Shown piece by piece: positions 43,120 to 51,215 of a stretch of DNA of 64,000 nt. The DNA is from Taklimakanibacter sp021828105 (GTDB taxonomy: Bacteria > Pseudomonadota > Alphaproteobacteria > Rhizobiales > Aestuariivirgaceae), in assembly GCA_021828105.1 (NCBI GenBank), contig JAKATG010000003.1:310001-374000 (forward strand), in the 5' to 3' direction. The position numbers and the translations under genes were made by a program. The notes below the pieces were generated by a model. That model was not told the DNA's origin, did not search any database, and saw nothing but the letters and a program-made list of their open reading frames with translations. Positions within the stretch are counted from its first letter, which is position 1; each line of letters opens with the position of its first letter.

Positions 43120-44031
43120 TCACTTCACCAGCCAGTCCTCATTGAGCGTATCGCGCAGTGCTTGCAACATGATCGCCGCCAGATGTTCAGCCGTGGGACC
43201 TGATTCCTTGTCGGCACGATGCAGCACGAGGCCGAGTGAGGGCAGCGGCGGCAGGCCGTGCGCTAAAGGATCCAGCACGCGCACGCCGCGCGGCAGTCCG
43301 ATCGGCGTGCGCACCGTGATGCCGAGTGCCGCTGCCGTCGCCGCCCACAGGCCGCCGAGGCTCGGGCTTACGAAAGCGAGGCGCCAGGAGAGGCCATGCT
43401 TGTCGAGCTCCTGGCAGGCGATGGTCCGCAGCATGCAGGGCGCCTCGAGTGCCGCGAGCGGCAAAGGCTCATCATCGTCGCGATGCCAGACCGTCGCATC
43501 GCTGGCTGGCCCCAGCCAGCACAGCGGCACCTTGGCGATGCGCTCGACGAAAGCCGGCGCTTCGCCGCCGTCCCAGGCAAGCGCCAGATCGAGGCGGCCC
43601 GACGCGATCTTCTCGATGAGCGCGCTGTTACGCGCCACATGCCCCTCGATCCTGACCCTGGGATGCGAGCGCGCGAAACGCCCGAGGACGTCCGGCAGCA
43701 TCGCCTCGCCGAAATCCTCCTGGAGTCCTAAGCGAATCCATCCTTCCAATTCGACGCCGCGCACGGCGCCCACCGCCTCGTCATTGAGGTCGAGCAGACG
43801 GCGGGCGTAAGAAAGCAGCGCCTCCCCGCCATTGGTCAAGGCAAGGCCCCGCCCCGATTTGCGCACCAGCGGAATGCCTGCTTGCTCCTCGAGCTTCTTC
43901 AATTGCGCGCTCACCGCCGAGGTGCAGCGGCCCAGGCGGTCGGAGGCACGGGCGAAGGAGCCAAGCTCCATGCCGGTGACGAAGCTTCGGAGCGCATCCA
44001 TGTCGAGATTGGTGAAACCCACGATAATCAT
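43120..44031 (-). CDS. LysR-family transcriptional regulator
   Basis: Up to 303 residues. HTH LRSFVTGMELGSFARASDRLGRCTSAVSAQLKKLEEQAGIPLVRKSGRG, then a substrate-binding domain of ordinary length. The first ATG at 44031 overlaps an operator-like repeat; ATG 44001 (MDALRSFV) would still give a complete HTH, so the real start may be there. Divergent from the tautomerase/DUF4865 pair, an arrangement common in proteobacteria, and likely their regulator. Confidence 0.87.
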   Translation of the reverse strand: MIIVGFTNLDMDALRSFVTGMELGSFARASDRLGRCTSAVSAQLKKLEEQAGIPLVRKSGRGLALTNGGEALLSYARRLLDLNDEAVGAVRGVELEGWIRLGLQEDFGEAMLPDVLGRFARSHPRVRIEGHVARNSALIEKIASGRLDLALAWDGGEAPAFVERIAKVPLCWLGPASDATVWHRDDDEPLPLAALEAPCMLRTIACQELDKHGLSWRLAFVSPSLGGLWAATAAALGITVRTPIGLPRGVRVLDPLAHGLPPLPSLGLVLHRADKESGPTAEHLAAIMLQALRDTLNEDWLVK

Positions 44032-44076
44032 CCTAAAAATCAGGACTAACTATCCTGAATAATCAGATTTTCAGGA
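44031..44076. promoter_or_regulatory. LysR operator candidates between the regulator and tautomerase genes
   Basis: Two inverted repeats share the same half-site: TCCT-N7-AGGA (44031-44045) and TCCTGA-N12-TCAGGA (44053-44076). The first contains the T-N11-A pattern of LysR sites. Spacing suits the recognition and activation sites bound by a LysR tetramer. The sequence is AT-rich. Confidence 0.55.
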
Positions 44077-44127
44077 CAATCACGAAGCGCCATATTGTGC
44101 GTTGTCAATCCACAAATGGAGAGTGCC

Positions 44128-44526
44128 ATGCCCTTCGCCCGCATATCGCTTCTGGCCGGCAAGTCGCCGGATTATCTCAAGGCCGTCTCGGACAGCCTGC
44201 ACCAGGCGCTGGTCGACAGCTTCGAGGTGCCCGAGAAGGACCGCTTCCAGGTCTTTCACCAGCATCAGCCGAACGAGCTCGTCTTCGACCGTGATTATCT
44301 CGGCGGCCCGCGGTCTGAGGATTTCATCCTGTTCCACATCACCACCGGCAAGCCGCGCGCGCTCGAGGTCAAGCAGCGTTTCTATCGCCGTCTCGTCGAA
44401 CGCCTCGCCGCGGCGCCTGGCATCCGCCCCGAGGACGTGATGATCGTCATCGCCTCGTCCACTTTCGAGGAATGGTCCTTCTCGTCCGGCGTCTGTGCCG
44501 CTACTCCATCTGAGGTGGCCGCCTGA
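44128..44526 (+). CDS. Tautomerase-family protein
   Basis: 132 residues starting MPFARISLLAGKSPDYLKAVSDSLHQALVDSFEVP. The residue after Met is Pro, which becomes the catalytic N-terminal Pro of the tautomerase superfamily. The length (~130) fits the fused, malonate-semialdehyde-decarboxylase-like group rather than 62-residue 4-oxalocrotonate tautomerases. ATG 44128 follows GGAGAG. Overlaps the next start by one base. Confidence 0.85.
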   Translation: MPFARISLLAGKSPDYLKAVSDSLHQALVDSFEVPEKDRFQVFHQHQPNELVFDRDYLGGPRSEDFILFHITTGKPRALEVKQRFYRRLVERLAAAPGIRPEDVMIVIASSTFEEWSFSSGVCAATPSEVAA

Positions 44527-45068
44527 TGCTCGCCATGGAGTACAGTTTCACGCTTCCCGCCGATTACGACATGGCGATCATCGAGCGCCGCATCCGCGAC
44601 AAGGGACCGATGCTCGACGGCTTTCCGCTGTTACGCTTCAAGGCCTATCTGTCGGCGAAGAAGAAGGACGGAAGTGCCGAGAACCTCTACGCCCCCTTCT
44701 ATGTCTGGGACCATCCCGATGGCATGAGCAATTTCCTCACCGGTCCTGGCTTCGCGGCACTGACGCGCGATTTCGGCTGGCCGCGAGTCGCGACCTGGAC
44801 CGTGTGGCATGCAAAGCTTGCGAAGGATCTGTCGGTAACACGCTTCGCCAGCCGTGAGATCACGGCGATCGCTCCCTATTCCGACCTCGCGGCGCTGCGC
44901 CAGGCAACGACTGAAGCGGCAAGTATCGCGAGCGATGCGCTCGCCGATGTCGTGGGCTTCGACCCGACGGCATGGACCCTGGTGCGTTTCCGCCTGTGGC
45001 GCGAATTGCCGAAAGCCCTTGCCGGCGATGCACAGCTTTACGATGTCGGGCATATATCGCTGCCGTAA
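44526..45068 (+). CDS. DUF4865-family protein
   Basis: 180 residues. MEYSFTLPADYDMAIIERRIRDKGPMLDGFPLLRFKAYLSAKKKDGSAENLYAPFYVWDHPDGMSNFL is typical of DUF4865 proteins, which accompany tautomerase and LysR genes in many proteobacteria. Function unknown; the alpha+beta pattern could be a monooxygenase-like or binding fold. Translationally coupled to the tautomerase. Confidence 0.82.
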   Translation: MLAMEYSFTLPADYDMAIIERRIRDKGPMLDGFPLLRFKAYLSAKKKDGSAENLYAPFYVWDHPDGMSNFLTGPGFAALTRDFGWPRVATWTVWHAKLAKDLSVTRFASREITAIAPYSDLAALRQATTEAASIASDALADVVGFDPTAWTLVRFRLWRELPKALAGDAQLYDVGHISLP

Positions 45069-45072
45069 CGCC

Positions 45073-46536
45073 TCAACTCGTGCGGCCGGTCAGGCGGACA
45101 ACCTTGAAGGCGACCGCGATGGCGAAAGCGGGTGCGGCAGCGAAGACGACGGCTAGCCAGAGTGCGGCGTGGCTGGCGCCGGCAAGGCCGCCGGGCGTAG
45201 CGATGCCGGCGACATTCGCCACCATGCCCGCCGATGCCGTCCCGAAAGCGATCGCAAAAAGCTGCACGGTCGTCATGCCGCCGGCCGCAAGATCCTGCTC
45301 GGTAGCCGGCGCGTTCTGATAGACGCGCGTGACGATGCTCGGCCAGGCGAGGCCGATGCCGAAGCCGATCAGGACGAGACCGAGACAGATGGGCGCCAGC
45401 AGCGGCCAGCTTCCGCCGCCATGGGCGGGGAGGAAGATCGCCAGCAGCACGAGGCCCGCGAGCGTCAATGCCGGGCCCGCCACGATCAGGCGCGCGCCGC
45501 TCTTCTCCTGCCAGCGCGCGCTAAGGAGCGTGGCCGCGGTCCAGCCGATGGACATCAAAGCGGCGAGGTAGCCGGCCCACAAGGGTGATTGCCCGTGCAA
45601 TTGCTGCAGCAGATAGGGCACGAAGACCTCTGGCTGCATGCCGAGCATGAGGAGCGCGATGACGAGATAGAGCGCGCCCAGGGGTGTGGCGAGCGTAAAG
45701 GACCGCTTGGGCAGGAGGCGTGCCGTCGCCCGCGTCTCGATCGCCGCGATGAGCCCGATCATCAGCAAGGCGGCGGCGAGGCCGGTGAGCTGCCAGAGCG
45801 TCTCGGGCGACAGGCTTCCCGCCGAGACGGCCAGCACCGCGGCCGTCAGCAGGACGAGTTGTGGAACGGGGATCGCCGAGCGCTCATTGCGGTGGGCACT
45901 CGCACGCGGCAAGGTCGTGAGAGCGAGGACGGCGAACAGGCCTGAAACCGGCAGGAGCGACCAGAAGCCGGCGCGCCAGGCGCCATATTCGGCGAAGATG
46001 CCGCCGATCGCCGGTCCGACGAGCGTCGCTACACCCCACATGGCGGAGATGAGGCCGATCATGCGGCCCCACAGCCTTTCCGGCAGGACGATCCGCGTCA
46101 ATCCATAGGCCAGCGCATAGAGGAAGCCGCCGCCCAGCCCCTGCAGGCTGCGGCCCGCGAGCATCACCGGCATGTTGCTCGCAAGCGAGGCGACGAGCGT
46201 GCCGGCGGCGAACAGGATTGTCGCAACGATATAGGCGCCGCGCGGGCCGGCGCTGTTGAGAAGCCGCGCCGTCAAAGCGGCGCCGAGGATCGATGCGACC
46301 ACGAACAACGTCGTCGTCCAGGCATAGAAATCGAGGCCGCCGATATCGGCCACGACCGAGGGCATCACCGTCGTCGCGACATACATGTTGACAGCATGCA
46401 GCGTGACGCCGCCGGCCAGCGCAAGCGCATAGACGCCGTTCCGGCCGCCAAGCAATTCGCCCCAGCCCGAGGGTCGCTGGGCTGAAACGGTTTCGCTTCC
46501 GCTTGCGGATAGGGTCTCATCGATCGAACTCTGCAC
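45073..46536 (-). CDS. MFS drug-efflux-type transporter under SoxR control
   Basis: 487 residues, ~14 helices, DHA2-like, with APTAR-type motifs such as TARLLNSAGPRGAYIVATILF and YALAYGLTRIVLPERLWGRMIGLISAMWG. Start GTG 46536 is chosen because GGAGG precedes it by 7 bp and it lies downstream of the SoxR promoter; earlier starts would fall upstream of the transcription start. SoxR-regulated pumps in non-enteric bacteria export redox-active compounds such as phenazines or quinones; that role is inferred here. Confidence 0.86.
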   Translation of the reverse strand: MQSSIDETLSASGSETVSAQRPSGWGELLGGRNGVYALALAGGVTLHAVNMYVATTVMPSVVADIGGLDFYAWTTTLFVVASILGAALTARLLNSAGPRGAYIVATILFAAGTLVASLASNMPVMLAGRSLQGLGGGFLYALAYGLTRIVLPERLWGRMIGLISAMWGVATLVGPAIGGIFAEYGAWRAGFWSLLPVSGLFAVLALTTLPRASAHRNERSAIPVPQLVLLTAAVLAVSAGSLSPETLWQLTGLAAALLMIGLIAAIETRATARLLPKRSFTLATPLGALYLVIALLMLGMQPEVFVPYLLQQLHGQSPLWAGYLAALMSIGWTAATLLSARWQEKSGARLIVAGPALTLAGLVLLAIFLPAHGGGSWPLLAPICLGLVLIGFGIGLAWPSIVTRVYQNAPATEQDLAAGGMTTVQLFAIAFGTASAGMVANVAGIATPGGLAGASHAALWLAVVFAAAPAFAIAVAFKVVRLTGRTS

Positions 46537-46568
46537 CTGTCGGCCTCCTCGAACTGTTTGCCGACAGG
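46536..46568 (-). other. Leader stem-loop around the ribosome-binding site of the MFS gene
   Basis: Perfect 9-bp inverted arms, CCTGTCGGC and GCCGACAGG (46560-46568 and 46536-46544), enclose a 15-nt loop (46545-46559) that contains most of the GAGGAGG ribosome-binding site. The start GTG begins at the foot of the stem. In the RNA the structure could gate ribosome access. Confidence 0.55.
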
Positions 46569-46599
46569 CTTCTAGAACCTCAAGCATGCTTGAGGTCAA
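46569..46599 (-). promoter_or_regulatory. SoxR-activated promoter with SoxR box
   Basis: On the minus strand, -35 TTGACC (46594-46599) and -10 TAGAAG (46569-46574) are separated by 19 bp (46575-46593). The region 46577-46596 is a perfect 20-bp palindrome, ACCTCAAGCA/TGCTTGAGGT. CCTCAAG-N4-CTTGAGG is the SoxR box consensus, and an over-long 19-bp spacer is the hallmark of SoxR/MerR-activated promoters. The adjacent soxR gene supplies the regulator. Confidence 0.92.
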
Positions 46600-46609
46600 G
46601 CGGTGAAGA

Positions 46610-47065
46610 TCACCGCCGCGCCATCAAGCGCCGGGGACCAGGCCCCAGTTCCGCCAGCCGGTCGCCCGGATTGCGCAGCGGGCAATCCTTCAGCGACAGG
46701 CAGCCGCAGCCGATGCAGCTGGTGATCTGGTTGCGCAATTGCATCAGGCTGTCGATGCGCTCCTCGAGCATCTCCCGCCATGTGGCGGAAAACCGCCGCC
46801 AGTCGCGGCTGGTCGGCACATGGTCATGCGGCAGGTCGGAAAGCGCGTCTCGGATCACGGCGAGCGGGATGCCGGCGCGCTGCGCGATGCGGATGATGGC
46901 GATGCGGCGCAGGACGGCGCGGTGATAGCGGCGCTGGTTGCCCTGCGTGCGCCAGCCTTCGATGAGGCCTTTCGTCTCGTAGAAGTGGATGGTGGAGACG
47001 GCGATGCCGCTGCGCCGCGCCACTTCGCCGACCGTTAGGATGATCTTGACGCCGTTCTCTGCCAT
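46610..47065 (-). CDS. soxR: Redox-sensitive transcriptional activator SoxR
   Basis: 151 residues. MerR-type HTH (LTVGEVARRSGIAVSTIHFYETKGLIEGWRTQGNQRRYHRAVLRRIAIIRIAQRAGI), coiled-coil dimerisation helix, and the 2Fe-2S motif CIGCGCLSLKDC (Cys117, 120, 122, 128; C-x2-C-x-C-x5-C). All four cluster ligands are present. It activates the MFS promoter directly downstream; there is no soxS, as in most bacteria outside the enterics. Confidence 0.95.
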   Translation of the reverse strand: MAENGVKIILTVGEVARRSGIAVSTIHFYETKGLIEGWRTQGNQRRYHRAVLRRIAIIRIAQRAGIPLAVIRDALSDLPHDHVPTSRDWRRFSATWREMLEERIDSLMQLRNQITSCIGCGCLSLKDCPLRNPGDRLAELGPGPRRLMARR

Positions 47066-47073
47066 GGGCCCTG

Positions 47074-47095
47074 AACCTCAATACTGCATGAGGTT
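47074..47095. promoter_or_regulatory. Second, imperfect SoxR box upstream of soxR
   Basis: AACCTCA (47074-47080) and TGAGGTT (47089-47095) form the outer arms of a SoxR-like box, spacing identical to the perfect box at 46577. The inner eight bases lack symmetry. It ends 9 bp before the soxR start. Neither strand shows a good 19-bp-spaced promoter around it, so it may serve for weak autorepression or be degenerate. Confidence 0.55.
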
Positions 47096-47122
47096 AGAGG
47101 GAATCGCGCCGGAGAGAAAGAG

Positions 47123-48706
47123 TTACGTCGCCGCGCGCTTCGGCCGCGCCTCGAGTGTCGCGATCGCCTTCTCGAGCAGCATGCGCGTGCGCGCCACGGC
47201 GGCATCGTCCAGCAATGACGGATTGAGGTAGAGATCGAGCCCCGGCATATGCTCGCTGATCAGGCTCGACACCTGTCCGCCGCTCGCCAATACGCCGTCG
47301 ATCACATAGGGCACGACCGGACGGCTGATGCCCTTCATCTGGATCGGCGACAGCGAATGGGCGGTGAACATCTCGCGCACCAGCGCATAGGTTTCGTAGG
47401 AGAGCACGATCTGCCCGGGCTCGGCGATGGATTGCAGCCTGGCCGCGAGATTGGCTTCCGCGCCGATGATCGTATAGTCCATGCGGTCGGCGCTGCCGAA
47501 ATTGCCGACATTGCAGAAGCCGGTATTGATGCCCATGCGCACCAGGAATCTTTCCTCGACGCCCATGCCGCGCCACTTGGCGTTGAGCTCGGTGGTGCGC
47601 GCCTGCATCTCGAAAGCCATCCTGAGGCAGGCCAGCGCGTCCTCGGTGACGCCCTTGGTTTCGGGATCGCCGAAGAAGATCAGGATCGCATCGCCGATGA
47701 ACTTGTCGACGGTGCCGCCATGCTTGGCCGCGATGGCCGACATCTCGGTGAAATATTCGTTGAGCAGTGCCGTGATCTCTTCCGGCTGCAGCTTCTCGGT
47801 CGTCGCCGTGAAATCCTTGATGTCGGAGAAGAAGATGGTGAGCTTCTTGCGCTCGGTCTGGATGGCGACGTCCTTCTCGCCGGCGAATATGCTCTTATAG
47901 AGCTGCGGCGAGAGATAGCGCGAGATCTTCATCGACACCGCGGCGAGGAAGGCGTTGTTGTTTTCGAGCTCCTTGTTCATGCCGGCGATGAGCTTGGACT
48001 GCCGGTTCTGCCAGCCGACGACGCCGAGCCCGAAGGCGGCCATCAGGCCGAAATAGCCCATGAGCCATTTGAACGAGAACAGATTCTTGGCGATCGGCTG
48101 GTCGACGATCACTTCCTGGATGCCGCGCACGTCGCCGACTTTCCAGTCATGCTTCGGGCTTTCCGGATGCGAATTGTGGCAGGCGACGCAGGGTGCTGCC
48201 ATGAGCACGGGCGCCACCAGGCGGACGCGGCCGTCGAAATTGTTCCACGACACGTCATTGACCAGCTGCTTCGGGTCAGTCCTGAGTTTCGCGAGCGCCA
48301 TCTTCTCGAAAGCATCGAGCTCATGGGGGGCTCTGCCCTGGAACGGGAAATCGGAGACGAAGCGATAGGAGATGTTGCCTTGCTGCTCGCCGATCACCTT
48401 GCCCAATTCGAGCGAGAGCGTCGCCGGTATGGGGATGGCGCCCGGCACATCGGCATAGTTGTGGATGACTTGCGTCGTCTCGGGATGGGCAAGGACGCGC
48501 GCCACGACATTCTTGGCGTAATAGCCGCGCACGCTGGTGATGACGGAATTGAGGTCGCTCGCCTGGAGGCGCAGCGACTGTTCCGAAAGATTGCGCAGAT
48601 CGAGCCAAGCCGCGAGCGGCAGGCCGGCAAGCAGCAGCAATACGCCGATTACAATCGCCCATTTTGGCAGGCTTCCAGGGCTTCTGTTCGCTTGATTGGC
48701 GGTCAT
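47123..48706 (-). CDS. Membrane adenylate cyclase with DUF3365/Tll0287-like haem-c sensor domain
   Basis: 527 residues. Helix 1 at ~17-34, a periplasmic DUF3365-type domain (~40-205) with a CxxCH haem-attachment motif CVACH at 173-177, helix 2 at ~214-232, then a class III cyclase domain from ~285 (IFFSDIKDFT with metal Asp295, VDKFIGDAILIFFG with metal Asp339). Lys335 and the Asp of MDYTIIG point to ATP rather than GTP, and the transition-state Asn/Arg (GAEANLAARL) are present. It should make cAMP in response to a redox or gas signal sensed outside the membrane. Confidence 0.88.
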   Translation of the reverse strand: MTANQANRSPGSLPKWAIVIGVLLLLAGLPLAAWLDLRNLSEQSLRLQASDLNSVITSVRGYYAKNVVARVLAHPETTQVIHNYADVPGAIPIPATLSLELGKVIGEQQGNISYRFVSDFPFQGRAPHELDAFEKMALAKLRTDPKQLVNDVSWNNFDGRVRLVAPVLMAAPCVACHNSHPESPKHDWKVGDVRGIQEVIVDQPIAKNLFSFKWLMGYFGLMAAFGLGVVGWQNRQSKLIAGMNKELENNNAFLAAVSMKISRYLSPQLYKSIFAGEKDVAIQTERKKLTIFFSDIKDFTATTEKLQPEEITALLNEYFTEMSAIAAKHGGTVDKFIGDAILIFFGDPETKGVTEDALACLRMAFEMQARTTELNAKWRGMGVEERFLVRMGINTGFCNVGNFGSADRMDYTIIGAEANLAARLQSIAEPGQIVLSYETYALVREMFTAHSLSPIQMKGISRPVVPYVIDGVLASGGQVSSLISEHMPGLDLYLNPSLLDDAAVARTRMLLEKAIATLEARPKRAAT

Positions 48707-48788
48707 GGCGGAATCACCGGTTTTGCTCAGGCCGGCACTATGTCCGAAAATTCCTTTAGGTTCACCTTAGAAACGGCGGCAAAAGCCG

Positions 48789-49490
48789 CTAAATATGTTC
48801 CCACGCATAGTCGGGCCTGCCCGACCAGGTCAGGCGGTACATGGCGCCCTGGACCACCGACTGGACGACATTGGGCCACAGCGCCGCAATGCAGGTGCCT
48901 TGGGCGTGGCGGACGGAAGGGTAGATGATCCCGTTATGGCCCTCGGCGCGCGCCAGATTGGCGATCGCATTGCCGGCCGGATAGCCGATCACCGGGTCGG
49001 GATCGAGGCTCGGATGGCCGGGAAGCGTCCTCAGATCGACGAACAGGCCCGACATGCTGGCGAGCATCTCGATATAGTCGACGACCGCCGTGAAGTCGCC
49101 CGCATCGGCAAGCGCCCTGGTCAAGTGATGGCCGACCTCGGCGATGCAGGTCTCGACCGCGAGTGCGGCATACCAGGCGCCGCGGTCGGCCGGGCTGAAT
49201 CGCATCGGCTCGCGCGGCTTGGCATAGGCGAAGCTCGCATTGATGAAGCGCGCATGCGGGACGCCATGCACGAGCTCGTTGGCGGTGAGCCCGCCGAGGC
49301 CGCGCTCTTCCGCAATCAGTCTTCCGCTCGTCGCCCCTTCGATTTCGGCGAGGAGGTCGAGCTCATCGGCAGTGTCGGCGAGCGGCGTCATGACGGCCTG
49401 ACGCAGGCGCGCGCTGGAGACGAGCCTTATGGTGCGCGGGAAGGCCTCACGTACCAACGGCAAGGGCGGCGCGATGTCAGAGCCCGCCAC
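48789..49490 (-). CDS. RES-domain toxin (NAD+-degrading)
   Basis: 233 residues. RES-family landmarks occur in order: an Arg in ERGLGGLTANELVHGVPHARFINASFAY, RFSPADRGAWYAALAVETCIAEVGHH (R-G-A-W-Y-A and E-T-x-x-x-E), and IIYPSVRHAQGTCIA (Ser of the RES triad). RES toxins fold like ADP-ribosyltransferases and destroy NAD+. It overlaps the antitoxin gene by 14 bp. Confidence 0.9.
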   Translation of the reverse strand: MAGSDIAPPLPLVREAFPRTIRLVSSARLRQAVMTPLADTADELDLLAEIEGATSGRLIAEERGLGGLTANELVHGVPHARFINASFAYAKPREPMRFSPADRGAWYAALAVETCIAEVGHHLTRALADAGDFTAVVDYIEMLASMSGLFVDLRTLPGHPSLDPDPVIGYPAGNAIANLARAEGHNGIIYPSVRHAQGTCIAALWPNVVQSVVQGAMYRLTWSGRPDYAWEHI

Positions 49491-49911
49491 GCAGCGCGTC
49501 GATATATTGCCGGGTCTCGATCATGCGCGGGATGCCGCCTTCGATCATCGCCTGGATGGGGGTCTTGCGGTCGAAGATCGGGCCGCGATTGACGAGCTTG
49601 GGCCAGCGGTCGGCCATGTCGTCGGCGAACAGCAGATGCAGCCCCTTGAACACGCCGATGAGCGCCGAGGCGCGCGTCAACTGGTCCTGGCTCAGCGTGC
49701 CGTCCCACTTGCCGCCCTTCATCCGGTCCCAGGTGCTTTCGGAAACGCCGAGGAGTGCGGCCCCTTCCGCATTGCTGCCGCTCCAAGCCTCGACCAGCCG
49801 CAAGACAGCCTTCACCGCGGCACCGGTCAGCCGGCGGCGATCGGCCTCGCCGGAAAATGTCTGCAAGCCGGCATGAGCGGCTTGCGCCCATTCGACTGCT
49901 GCATCGGTCAT
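49477..49911 (-). CDS. Xre/MbcA/ParS-family antitoxin
   Basis: 144 residues from ATG 49911 (AGGAG precedes). An N-terminal Xre-like helical part (LTGAAVKAVLRLVEAWSGSNAEGAALLGVSESTWDRMKGGKW) is followed by the MbcA/ParS C-terminal toxin-binding motif (FADDMADRWPKLVNRGPIFDRKTPIQAMIEGGIPRMIETRQYIDALRGG). First gene of the RES-Xre pair; probably represses the strong promoter upstream. Confidence 0.9.
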   Translation of the reverse strand: MTDAAVEWAQAAHAGLQTFSGEADRRRLTGAAVKAVLRLVEAWSGSNAEGAALLGVSESTWDRMKGGKWDGTLSQDQLTRASALIGVFKGLHLLFADDMADRWPKLVNRGPIFDRKTPIQAMIEGGIPRMIETRQYIDALRGGL

Positions 49912-49930
49912 AATCGCTTCTCCTGATGCG

Positions 49931-49959
49931 GATATACGCACCATGTGACGCGGTGTCAA
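49931..49959 (-). promoter_or_regulatory. Consensus sigma-70 promoter of the RES-Xre operon
   Basis: On the minus strand, TTGACA (49954-49959) and TATATC (49931-49936) are 17 bp apart, an almost ideal promoter. A small palindrome, TGAC-GCGGT-GTCA (49946-49958), overlaps the -35 and could be the antitoxin operator. It lies 20 bp upstream of the antitoxin start. Confidence 0.75.
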
Positions 49960-49961
49960 GC

Positions 49962-51215
49962 TCAAGCCGGATCAGCCGCCCTCAGCCTTTTCGCCAGCGC
50001 CTGCAGGAGCTTCCAGGCCATGGTGCCGTTCATCTCGACCAGCGGACGGAATTCCCAGAAGGTGATGCCGTAGCAGACGAGGTCGCTCATGGCCGTCACC
50101 GTGGCGGAGCGCGGCCCGCCGTCGATCAAGGCGATCTCGCCGAAATGGTCGCCGGGTCCCAAGGTGGCGATCTCGACCCCCTTGCGCGAGACCTTGGCCT
50201 CGCCCGATTCGATGAAGAAGAAGGCGGCCCCGCCCGACCCCTCCATGATGACGGTCTCGCCCTTGGCGAAGCGGCGCTGCTTGACGACACGCGCGATCTG
50301 CTCCGCCTGCCGCCGGTCCATATCGGCGAAGAGCTGCACGCGCCTGAGCGCCGTCACCGGATCGCGGGGCGGCGGGCCGGGCGGTTGCGCCGCACCGGCA
50401 GACTTGCCGGTGGTGACCGCGCGGCATTGCAGAAGATAGAGCTTGCCGTCCTCGACCGCCCATTCGATGTCGCGCCTCGGTCCATAGACCTTCTCGCATT
50501 TGAGCGCGAGCTCGCTCAACGCGGCAAGCTCGGCGTCGCCGATCGAGAGCTCATTCACTTTTTCCGGCGGCACTTTCTCCTCGAATGTGCCGCCGGTCGG
50601 CAGCGAGCGGATGGCGATGCGCTTGCGACCGGCCTTGCGCTCCAGCACCTGGCCGGCGCGGTCGAGACGGAAATGGTCGGGGACGACGAGGCCTGCGACC
50701 ACCGCTTCGCCCAGGCCGAAGCTCGCTTCGATCAGGCGCTCGTCGCGCCCCGTCACCGGATGCTCGGTGAACATGACGCCGGCGGCGCTGGGATTGAGCA
50801 GCGTCTGGACGACGACGCCGACGCTCGGCTTGGTCAAGAGGCCGACCTTCTGGCGATAGGTGATGGCCGAGTCCGAATTGGCCGACCACCAGACTTCGCG
50901 GACGGCATCGGGAACGTCGGCGGCCGAATGGACATTGAGCACGGTCAGATGCTGGCCGGCGAAGCTCGCATTGACGCCGTCCTCATCGACGGCGGAGGAG
51001 CGCACGGCGAAAGGCGGTTTGAGATCGGCGATGGCCTCTTCCACTTCGGCAATGGCCTCTTCATCGCCCGAGGCGACGGCATCGACGAGATCGCCCGACA
51101 GCGCGACGCCGGGCGGGACGGTGATGCCCTGGCGCGTCGCATCGCCGAGCCCTACCGCCTTCGAGCCATAGAGCGATGTCTCGCGCGCCTTGGCGAAGGG
51201 GACGACCTTTTTCAC
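49962..51215 (-). CDS. PEP/pyruvate-binding (ATP-grasp) protein with cyclic-nucleotide-binding domain
   Basis: 417 residues. Residues ~5-285 are the PPDK_N/PEP-synthase ATP-grasp domain (GSKAVGLGDATRQGITVPPG; AVRSSAVDEDGVNASFAGQHLTVLNV; GVMFTEHPVTGRDERLIEASFGLGEAVVAG; DIEWAVEDGKLYLLQCRAV). After a Pro-rich linker, residues ~305-412 are a cNMP-binding domain (VIMEGSGGAAFFFIESGEAKVSRKG; LGPGDHFGEIALIDGGPRSATVTA), including the phosphate-binding F-G-E-I-A-L and R-S-A. PEP synthases do not normally carry this module. It is coupled (ATGA) to the swivelling-domain gene. Confidence 0.87.
   Translation of the reverse strand: MKKVVPFAKARETSLYGSKAVGLGDATRQGITVPPGVALSGDLVDAVASGDEEAIAEVEEAIADLKPPFAVRSSAVDEDGVNASFAGQHLTVLNVHSAADVPDAVREVWWSANSDSAITYRQKVGLLTKPSVGVVVQTLLNPSAAGVMFTEHPVTGRDERLIEASFGLGEAVVAGLVVPDHFRLDRAGQVLERKAGRKRIAIRSLPTGGTFEEKVPPEKVNELSIGDAELAALSELALKCEKVYGPRRDIEWAVEDGKLYLLQCRAVTTGKSAGAAQPPGPPPRDPVTALRRVQLFADMDRRQAEQIARVVKQRRFAKGETVIMEGSGGAAFFFIESGEAKVSRKGVEIATLGPGDHFGEIALIDGGPRSATVTAMSDLVCYGITFWEFRPLVEMNGTMAWKLLQALAKRLRAADPA

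Noticed and set aside
47249..48928. 559-codon open frame on the plus strand
   Set aside because: Antisense to the adenylate cyclase gene, whose catalytic and haem motifs fix the coding strand.
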